Shown: positions 11,394 to 19,266 of the stretch, in pieces
Position numbering within the stretch: position 1 is the first letter of the stretch
How the letters are laid out: each line of letters opens with the position of its first letter
NCBI RefSeq assembly: GCF_038502225.1
Contig: NW_027195236.1
Location: 193,883-257,882 of the forward strand
Direction of reading: 5' to 3'
Source: Cherax quadricarinatus
Lineage: Eukaryota; Arthropoda; Malacostraca; Decapoda; Parastacidae
DNA: 64,000 nt
Position numbers and translations under genes: made by a program
Notes under the pieces: model-generated
Told to the model about the DNA's origin: nothing
The model's input: the letters and a program-made list of their open reading frames with translations, nothing else
Databases searched by the model: none

Positions 11394-12240
11394 CCCTATA
11401 TCACTCTCTTATTTACCCCTATCTCACCTATGGAATTTGTGCATGGGGCTCAACAACAACTAACCATTTCAGACCACTAATTACCCAACAAAAGGCTGCA
11501 GTTAGAATGATAACAAATTCTCACTACAGGCAGCACACTCCACCAATATTCAAAACACTCAACCTACTCACCATACAAAACATCCATACTTATTATTGCA
11601 CTTATTACATACATAGAACACTTAACTCTGATATTAACCCTCCCCTCAAACATCTCCTTGCCAACCTCAACAGAACACATGACCATAACACAAGGCACAG
11701 ATCACTCTTTGATGTTCCTCGTGTCCATCTCACACTATGCAAAAACTCAATGCACATAAAAGGCCCTAAAATCTGGAATTCATTACCTGTAAATATAAAA
11801 GAAACACTACCTGTTTATAAATTCAAGTCTCTTCTCAAAGATCACTTACTCACCCAAAACCAAATAAATACTGAATAACTGAACCTTATAAATTGTATAT
11901 CTTAAATGTTTCTCACAATTATATCACATAAATGTTAAACCTAAAACCCAATCTAACTTTATTATTTTTTAAATACACTACCTAACAGAATACTCCATAC
12001 GACTGAATGTACAACAATGCATGCAACCATATGACCTGTCTTTGTAATACTCATTTGTGCTTTATAGTTATCTGTTTACAATAATGTATTATCACTGATT
12101 TCATTATTGCTTAGTTAATTTTAAGCCAGCCCGAAATGCTATGCATAGTATAAGTGGCTTTGGCATGCTGCTCTTATCTGTATTTTTTTGTACCTCTGTA
12201 TGTATGCTCAAATTGTAAATAAATAAATAAATAAATAAAA
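11393..12240 (+). mobile_element. 5'-truncated CR1/Jockey-type non-LTR retrotransposon tail
   Basis: From CCCTATATCACTCTC onward the sequence matches the element at 21737-22523 almost base for base. It encodes the last 160 or so residues of the same protein (YGICAWGSTTTNH, KAAVRMITN, GPKIWNSLPVN) up to a stop at 11876-11878, then a 3' UTR and an (AAAT)n tail at about 12217-12240. The frame runs in from the upstream minisatellite with no start of its own, so this is a dead 3' fragment. It keeps three bases that the long copy lacks (CTCCTTGCC against CTTGCC near 11650) and about 35 bases of 3' UTR missing from the long copy. Truncation at the 5' end is typical of target-primed reverse transcription. 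I saw no clear target-site duplication. Confidence 0.92.
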
Positions 12241-12318
12241 TGAATGAAAGGTCAACCTCAGAAGGAAGAATGCCACCTTTTACATTACCTATTAGTACGT
12301 AGCAAGAAGTGATGGGAG

Positions 12319-13871
12319 CTAGTACGGCTTCAGACCAACCTGTGAACCATTTAGACCTAATGCATCAACGGATGGTAGGAAAAGTGTCTGTACGGCCCAA
12401 GTAGTCTGAAAGTATAGCAGAGAATGAGTTTCTTTAAGATTAGGGAACAGCTTATCAGAAATTACTATACATGTGCATCCAGTGTCTCGTAAAATGGTAG
12501 ATACATTAAGTCCATTAACTGTTCCTGAACAGAAGGGTGCTTGGTTATTACAGTCTTTAAAACATCTTCCAACTTTTTGGACCTTCTTAGAAGGACAATC
12601 TGGACGTTTATGTCCCTTAACACTACACAAATTACAAACAGGAATAAAAGAAGTCATTTTACTTTCCACTAGAGGCTTTGATTTCTTAAGGTCTGATGAA
12701 CCCTTGCCCTTAGGGTTCGATCCCTTTAGGTCTTTATAGAAATTGTGAGCCTCAGCATACAGGTCAGCAGCCTCAGCAACTTCCTCAGCTTTAATCAGGT
12801 TACGTTCTCTAATGAATGTTCGTATCTGGTGAGGAAGAGCTGTCAGGAACTGGTCAGCAACCATGAAGTCTCTAAGAGATTCATAACTGTGATCAATTCC
12901 TGAACTCTCTATCCAAAAGTCGAACAAACGAAAGAGTGTTACCTGTAACTGCTGAAAGTTCTGGCCAGGCTGTAAGGTGGCATACCTGAAATCTTTCCTG
13001 TAAGAATTTGTGTTTTTTTGATATGCTTTAAGGATTGCCTTCTTCAGTAGGTTATAATTACATATGATATCCTGCGACAAAGTTGCATAGATATTCAAGG
13101 CTGTACCAGAAAATAAAATTCCTAACCTGGTAGCCCAGGTGTCAGCAGGCCATTCACAGAGGGTAGCGGTATTTTCAAACCTGATAATGTATGAAGTTAT
13201 GTCTTCCCCCTCTGTGAAGGGAGGTAAATTAGGTGTTGGAATATGTGCACTGACTGCACGATGTTCCATTACTCCTTCCTCTAATTGTTGTTGTGTAAAA
13301 GTTAACTTTTTATTCTCTAATTCAAGGCGAGATTTTTCGAGCTCGCGATCCTTTTCTCTCTCTATTAACTCAAGTTCTCTGGCTTTTTCCTCACATTCTC
13401 TAGCTTTTTCCTCAACTTCTCTATCCTTTGCTCTTTCCTCAAGCTCTCTTAATTTAACCTGTTCCTCACGTACCTTAGCTTGCTCCTCACGTATTTTAGC
13501 TTGTTCCTCATGTTCCCTATCCTTTGCTCTTTCCTCAAGTTCTCTTAATTTAACTTGTTCTTCACGTACTCTAGCTCTCTCCTCACGATCAAGTCTATCA
13601 CGCTCCTTTTTGTCTTCTCTCTCTCTTTCTAACTGTCTTTCTTGGATTTCTCTCTCACTTCTCTCTCTCTCCTTTTTCTTTTCTCTTTCAATTCTCTCTC
13701 TCTCCTTTCCTTCTTCTCTTTCTATTCTCTCTCTCTCCTTTTCTTCTTCTCTTTCCCTTTCTGTCTTTCTTCTCTCTCAATTCTCTCTCTTTCAAGTCTT
13801 TCCTGGATCTTAGCACTAATGAAAGATTCTAAATTTTTCCCTGTTATTCCTAACTTACTTCCAGCATTCAT
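12319..13871 (-). pseudogene. Ty3/Gypsy-like gag-protease fragment, frameshifted and truncated
   Basis: Read on the minus strand, an ATG at 13871-13869, just after a stop, begins MNAGSKLGITGKNLESF. A region very rich in Glu, Arg and Lys follows, about 190 residues, probably a coiled coil. A one-base frameshift near 13765 breaks it. The frame that continues (ATG at 13269-13267; 316 residues from there) has a SCAN-like gag segment around residues 125-175, a zinc knuckle C-X2-C-X4-H-X4-C at residues 212-225, and an aspartic protease motif RDTGCTC at 261-267. The frame ends at 12319 soon after the protease start, with no reverse transcriptase, RNase H or integrase. Gag would package the element RNA and the protease would mature the polyprotein. 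A possible primer-binding site (TGGCGACCTTGCCAGGA in the minus sense, about 14440-14456) lies upstream; I could not place its LTR. The Ty3/Gypsy assignment rests on gag, knuckle and protease order and is fairly secure; the lineage is not. Confidence 0.8.
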
Positions 13872-15039
13872 CTAAAACTGGTATTCATCCATACTTGCAA
13901 GAATAACTTAAACTATCAGGGGAAATGAAACGGGTATTAAAGAAAACGGAGGGTTCAATTCCTGCTCCGCTCAAACTATAAATAAACCAGAGGGCTCGAT
14001 CCCTACTTCAATTAAACAATATGTATTAATTAAAACGAAGGGTTCTATGCCGGCTCCGAGCAAACAGTAAGTAGAATGGGGTCACTTGACCATCCAATCT
14101 TCTCACCAACAAATCAAGAGTGTCCTATGACAGTTCCCTTGATATAATAGAGCTGAATGAAACAAATTGTCACTGGAAAATCTCGGGTCCCTAGAGTCTA
14201 ATCCTCCAAAGTGTTTCAAGCTCACACAAAAATAGATGGCAGAATTAACTAGTATTCCTGCCTTGACTTGACTTACAATAAATTGAGACTAACAATCACC
14301 AAATCTTTTAAATACCTGTACTGTAGTCCTACCATAGAGAATGATTACTCATGGCTGGTGGTAACTGTCTGTGGTATGCGGTGTTGAAGTTCCAATGGTA
14401 GATTCGAGATGGAGTTGAATCTTGATTCAGTAGAGTTGATCCTGGCAAGGTCGCCACTTGTGAAGGCTTACTCAGCCCTGTAACAACTTCAGACAGTATT
14501 ACCAAGGCTGGCTCCTCCTCAGGAAAATTAGTGAATAGAAAAAGAAATAATAACAGACAAACATAAACACTTCATTATATAGAAAATATAAAACACTTAA
14601 ATATGAAATATTAATCCTACACTAAAGAAAATGAAAAATGAAATATATAAATGATAACTGAATTCAACGCTAATATATATAGGGGTGTCTGGTGTTGGTG
14701 ACACTGAGTGTTGTTGAAATCGTAGCAATTGCTGATGATGGGGGGGGGGGGTCTCAGGTGTTGGTTACAACCCACTGGTTCGTTCTTCACAGTATAGCCT
14801 TGAGTATTCTATCCCGATGACAGGAAAGCAGGTTCTTTACCGCTGCAATGATGAGGGGTTACGTCCTGCAATTTCATACAGGTGCACAGGTAATTAAATC
14901 CATAAAGGGGAAGTCTCAGGACGTTAGTCCATCTCCATCAGTTCTGCTCGTTGATTGGCAGGTGACCCTCTCTGTCATCCTCACAAACTAGTATTTAGTC
15001 ACTTAGCCATAATACCAACTTACCTCATAATTTGTAATA
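13872..15039. other. Probable leader and flank of the gag pseudogene, no gene
   Basis: The part next to the gag start, about 13872-14456, probably is the element's untranslated leader, ending at the TGGCGACC candidate primer-binding site. Beyond that the sequence is AT-rich with a run of G at about 14741-14750 and no coding frame. I see no second LTR to define the element's edge. Confidence 0.4.
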
Positions 15040-15217
15040 TTTTACAATTAAGAATAAAACTAAGTATGCCCGAAATGCCTAGCCATGCTAAGCATTCTAG
15101 TGGTACACTCTGTAATCACAATTTTACTACATGTAAACCAAACAATAACCAAATTTCTGTAAACTCAGCATTGTAATCCTTATAGAGAATAAACTTTGAA
15201 TTTGAATTTGAATTGAA
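15040..15217 (+). mobile_element. 3' end of a non-LTR retrotransposon with GAATTT tail
   Basis: The segment contains GCCCGAAATGCC followed by a stem-loop: AATGC (15074-15078) and TAGC (15080-15083) pair with GCTA (15087-15090) and GCATT (15092-15096). It ends in tandem TTTGAA/GAATTT words at about 15195-15217. The same GCCCgAAATGC word and a stem-loop occur in the 3' UTRs of the larger elements at 12129 and 25460. I infer a 5'-truncated relative that kept only its 3' UTR. Confidence 0.55.
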
Positions 15218-15470
15218 TCCAAGCTGGAAAGATAGACAGGTTACCCACTGCTTAAGAAATCACTCCATGATAAGTACAATACCTAAAAGATGTGGTGATT
15301 ATTACAACAGTCAACCTAGAGCAAGACTGAAAGGACTAAGTTTATTATTGGTCAAAAGTGAAGCTTTCAATCAATAAATCCACTAGAATACAAGGCAGGC
15401 ATGTACTTACAGTAGTGTTGGGAGCTGTGAGTCTAGTGATTACTGTTTGGACCGGAGCCCCACACGTCAC

Positions 15471-15645
15471 CTTTCGGGGGGGGGGGGGGAAGGAGGGGAA
15501 GGGATAGCAGGAGCTAGACTGACCCTACATTAACAAGCAGCCGGCAGTCAAACTATCACTTTCGGGGTGGGGGAAAAAAGGCAGGAATAGCGGGAGCTTG
15601 ACTAACCCTACCTTAACAAGTAGCCGGCAATGAAACTATTGTTAC
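15471..15645. repeat. Direct duplication of about 85-90 bp with a G-run
   Basis: Two adjacent copies start with CTTTCGGGG and run through GGGATAGCAGGAGC / GGAATAGCGGGAGC to AACAAGCAGCCGGCA / AACAAGTAGCCGGCA. The first holds a run of about 14 G. No coding content. Confidence 0.75.
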
Positions 15646-15690
15646 TATATACTCCCTCTCTACTCCTATCTATTGAACTTTTCCCTCACA

Positions 15691-16347
15691 AGCAGTGAGC
15701 AGCAGTTCACCAGCAGTGAGCAGCAGGTCACCAGCAGTGAGCAGCAGGTCACCAGCTATTACAACCCAGGAGTCCCAAAGGCCTGTTATCCTGGGTGTAA
15801 AGGGAGCAAAATAAACACAGCAGAAAACTTTTGACTTGTATTATCCTTCACCAATTTAGAACAGAAGTATGTACACTATATACACTATGTACAACAATAG
15901 GTATTAGTGCACTCCACGGTAAGCAAGGCAGAATAGAAGCCACTAGAGAGCAGACCGTGCTTCAACCAGCTCTAGAATGGGAATGACAAGGGCAGACAGA
16001 GTGGTACCCACATAACCTCTGCGATTGCCAAAACCATCTTCTCATTGGCTGGAACCTGGTCACTAGTTGAACGACGGTGCCTCATCATCAACTCTCAGCA
16101 ACCTGGTTTGCTGGTTGGGGGAGATGGCCTGTAAATGAGGGTGTGTACATGTGCCTAATAAAGGTTACGTACTCTTGCATGCCACACCAGCAGTGAGCAG
16201 CAGGTTACCAGCAGTGAGTAGCAGGTTAACAGCAGTGAACAGGTTACAAGCAGTGAGCAGCAGGTCACCAGCAGTGAGCAGCAGGTTACCAGCAGTGAGC
16301 AGCAGGTTACCAGCAGTGAGCAGCAGGTTACCAGCAGTGAGCAGCAG
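15691..16347. repeat. 21-bp minisatellite split by an insertion
   Basis: The unit is CAGCAGTGAGCAGCAGG plus TTAC or TCAC (21 bp). About three units lie at 15691-15756 and about seven and a half at 16187-16347. Removing 15757-16186 and one copy of CCAGC rejoins the two parts in perfect phase, so the array was once continuous. Being 7 codons long, the unit reads as AVSSRLP in frame with the downstream Pol fragment, but no ATG opens that frame. Confidence 0.88.
15757..16186 (-). mobile_element. Probable solo LTR, 430 bp, with target-site duplication
   Basis: The 430-bp insert sits inside the 21-bp minisatellite and is flanked by CCAGC at 15752-15756 and 16187-16191 (the match extends to CACCAGC). 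On the minus strand it starts TGTGGCATGC and ends GGGTTGTAATA. It has no coding frame of note. Size, TG start, 5-bp duplication and exact restoration of the array phase fit a solo LTR left after recombination between two LTRs. Orientation is tentative since the far end is TA rather than CA. No partner LTR is visible in the window. Confidence 0.7.
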
Positions 16348-16828
16348 TGATCTGGACAATTTGGAAGTGTTAAGCCTGTCTCATTTACTCCATGACGGAA
16401 GGTTCGAACCAGATCCTCCTATGAATGATAAAGAGATCATGGAGGATCCTACTTATCTCGAACCTGAGCAACTCAGATGTAAATTCAAACGCCTCAATAA
16501 AGTGACTGAACTTTGGGAGAAAATTTGGCCCGGAGACTATCTCACCTCACTGAGAAAACTCTTCTATGGAGCTGGAGTTCCTGAAAACCATTCGTCCTTA
16601 AAACCTGGTGAGAGAGTAATTATTGATAATGATGGTCCAAGGTCTCGATGGCCTCTTGGAAAAACAGTGACCATCCATTCTGATGCAAATGGAACCATCA
16701 AAACAGTTGAAGTTTTGAGCAAAGATGTAGTGAATAAGCAGACAATTGATAAACTAGTGCCGTTAGAATTACACAGTGTTGAAAGCGAACTTACTGATTC
16801 TCAGAAACCCCACAGACTAAGTTATTAA
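16348..16828 (+). pseudogene. Bel/Pao retrotransposon Pol C-terminal fragment (DUF5641-like)
   Basis: About 160 codons, in frame with the preceding minisatellite and ending at a stop at 16826-16828, read LSHLLHDGRFE, then RCKFKRLNKVTELWEKIW, DYLTSLRKLFYG, LKPGERVIIDNDGPRSRW, and TVEVLSKDVVNKQTIDKLVP. This is the pattern of the domain that follows the integrase core in Bel/Pao Pol polyproteins, which I know as DUF5641. The protease, reverse transcriptase and integrase core are absent and no ATG opens the frame, so this is a relic. Downstream at 16944-16960 a purine-rich stretch (AAAGAGAGGGATGGGGG) may be the polypurine tract, with a 3' LTR expected to start near 16961. I could not find a matching 5' LTR. 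Confidence 0.75.
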
Positions 16829-17427
16829 GAAAAAAGAATCAGCAGTGGTGGCGAGTGAGACAATCAAAATGATGTTAAGGGATGAATAGTTCACCTAGGG
16901 TGAACTTCGCCCACCCCCGAGTGTGGAGAAAATTCTCCAGTTTAAAGAGAGGGATGGGGGTAGTCGTCAGCCCTCTGAGGGGCTTAGTTCTCTCGGGCTA
17001 CTGGACTACGACTTCCTTATTCCCACAAGAGCTTATTAAAGACATGGGTGCCAGACGTTACCATGCATGTCTCTCTCCTTGCTAGAATATCTTAGCACCT
17101 ACACAACAAGAGTTAAACCTGGAGTAACTGCTCTTTACCCACAGCGCTCCACTTAGTCTGCAAGTCAGGGGCATTATAACTATTATCCCATGGCCAAACA
17201 ACAGGAAACAACCCTCTTGTGTTAATCTTTGTTAGAATGTATAGCAGGAATGTCTGTAAAGCTGAGATCAGCATTCCCTTTGTGGGTACAAGTAACTGTA
17301 GGACGCCCCACAGAGCGGCCAGCCACTCTGACTTCAGGACTCCGAGTGTACATACGTCACAAAAATCTTCCATTGAGAACAAAGACAATGAACTTGTGCG
17401 GTAAACTCTGAAATACTATCACTCTCC
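16829..17427. other. Flank of the Bel/Pao fragment, possible 3' LTR start, no gene
   Basis: After the purine tract the sequence reads TAGTCGTCAGCCCTCTGAGG and continues without coding potential. It could be LTR sequence, but there is no second copy in the window to compare it with. Confidence 0.35.
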
Positions 17428-17880
17428 ACTAGGAAATTTAAGAACATAAGAACATAAGAAAGGAGGAACACTGCAGGAGGCCTGCTGGCCCATACTAGGC
17501 AGGTCCTTTACAATTCATCCCACTAACAAAACATTTGCCCAACCCAATTTTCAATGCCACCCAAGAAATAAGCTCTGATGTGAAAGTCCCTCTCAAATCC
17601 AACCCCTCCCACTCATGTACTTATCCAACCCAGATTTGAAACTACCCAAAGTCCCAGCCTCAACAACCCAACTAGGCAGACTGCTCCACTCATCAACTAC
17701 CCTACTTCCAAACCAATACTTTCCTATGTCCTTTCTAAATCTAAACTTATCCAATTTAAATCCATTACTGCGGGTTCTCTCTTGGAGACACATCCTCAAG
17801 ACCTTATTAATATCCCCTTTATTAATACCCATCTTCCACTTATACACTTCGATCAGGTCTCCCCTCATTCTTCAAACAAG
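17428..17880 (-). mobile_element. 3' fragment of a non-LTR retrotransposon (RT C-terminus plus 3' UTR)
   Basis: The minus strand from about 17868 encodes RGDLIEVYKWKMG, KLDKFRFRKDIGKYWFGSRVV, DEWSSLPSWVV and FKSGLDKYM, the conserved C-terminal region that follows the reverse transcriptase in CR1/Jockey-like elements, ending at a stop near 17593. The 3' UTR then runs to about 17428 and ends in TTCTTATG repeats. The 5' part is missing. It is a different family from the elements at 19267 and 26600, judged by protein and tail. Confidence 0.8.
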
Positions 17881-18769
17881 CACGAGTATGATGATCCGCG
17901 GTATAAATCACGATAAAGTGTGTGTTAACATGTGTTTCTCGGTGTGTACTCAGGTGTAAACAAAGGGACAGAATATCTCCCTACCGTGAATAACGAATGG
18001 TATTAAAGTGACTGATGCTTTACTAGTGAGGACAATATAACTACGCATCTGTAGCAGCCTACCCAAGGCAATGATATCGGGGTCATTAAACCTCCCCTAT
18101 AACAAGATAGGGAAAATTGGGTCAGTTACAACCCAGGTAAGTCCAGTCATACCCACAACGTCTTATGTTAGCTGCAGCTAATTGGTAGATATGGGATTTA
18201 ACTGGAGTTACCAACAGATCCCATGACACGAGGGCGATCTGCCCAACACCAGCGAGTACCAAGATGCATTTCATGTACAAGCAAATGTGAAATGCTGTAT
18301 ATATACGCTTCTCTGGGGCAAATTTTAATGTGTTATTCACTACTGGACTGCTCATGAGTTGGAACTTCACTCATTCGAAGACTTGCCATTTTGAGAATTT
18401 TCATGTGATGACTTGTGCAGACTTTTGATTACCTTCAAATATACATTGCTAATGTTTCACTACATTAGAAACTTATGCCGCACTCTGCACAGCTTCTAAT
18501 GTTTGGTGTTGTGGTAGACAGAGCTGGGGTTATATAATACTTGTTTACCACTACTTGTTTTTTTAGTCACTTTTTATTGTGTGTGCAATTAGTGTATATT
18601 CCAATTACTTTTTTGCAAGTACCAAAACTATCTTTTGCTAGCTAGTACCAACTACCTCATTTTTTTTTACGTTTTTTTGTGCAATAAACTGCTCAACTTA
18701 TTTAATATTACAAATCAGATCTTACTCCTAAACCAATATTATCTCATAGTGACTATCTGTCCATTTAAC
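17881..18769. other. No gene recognised
   Basis: A minus-strand frame of 82 codons at 18122-18370 has no motif I recognise. TTACAACCCAGG at 18125-18136 resembles the start of the 430-bp solo LTR (15759-15770), but the resemblance does not extend, so I do not call an LTR. The sequence becomes AT-rich from about 18520, leading into the next element. Confidence 0.5.
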
Positions 18770-19200
18770 TTGTTTACCATTACTTAATTGTAGTCCCTTA
18801 TATATTTTTTGTCCTTTATTTTAGCTCTATATAACTACCTTAGATCATATATTCACAATTGTTAAACTAATCAAGGTGCTATTCTCAGGTGCTAAAGTTA
18901 ATAAGTTCACTATTTTGCCATTATACTCCAAAGCTCATTTATTTGATTACCACTTTATTGTTCACCACAACTTATATTAGTCCCTTTTATATTATAATTT
19001 TATATTATAATTCTAACTTTAAAGAATTACCTTTAAAGTACTACCTACTATCATATTCCCAAGCTCCATTATTTGATCATCACTTTATTTGTTCACCACA
19101 AATTATTTTAGTCCCTTTTATATTGTCTCCCTTATTTTAGCTTTAAAAAACTACCTTAGCTCATTATTTTTTACATTTGTTAAATAATTCAGGTGCTATT
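18770..19200 (+). promoter_or_regulatory. Repeated AT-rich modules in the 5' untranslated region
   Basis: Several word groups recur in order. CCTTATTTTAGCTTTA...ACTACCTTAGCTCAT near 19128-19165 mirrors CTTTATTTTAGCTCTA...ACTACCTTAGATCAT near 18815-18848. TTTGATTACCACTTTATT...TTCACCACAA near 18940-18971 mirrors TTTGATCATCACTTTATT...TTCACCACAA near 19071-19100. Tandem 5' modules in some non-LTR elements act as internal promoters; a promoter role here is inference only. Confidence 0.4.
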
Positions 19201-19266
19201 TTTTTAGCTTTAGAATATTTACTTTGTTTTATACTTAATTCTAACTATAGATTCACTACAAATCTT

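Noticed and set aside
13139..13813. Ser/Leu-rich plus-strand frame
   Set aside because: It is the antisense shadow of the Glu/Arg/Lys-rich gag region, which continues in frame into a zinc knuckle and a protease motif.
15757..16186. Host sequence lying between two minisatellites
   Set aside because: The two minisatellite parts join in exact phase once the segment and one CCAGC are removed, so an insertion explains it better.
18122..18370. 82-codon minus-strand frame that could be a small gene
   Set aside because: No motif, no conserved neighbour and no start context; the surrounding DNA is transposon-rich.
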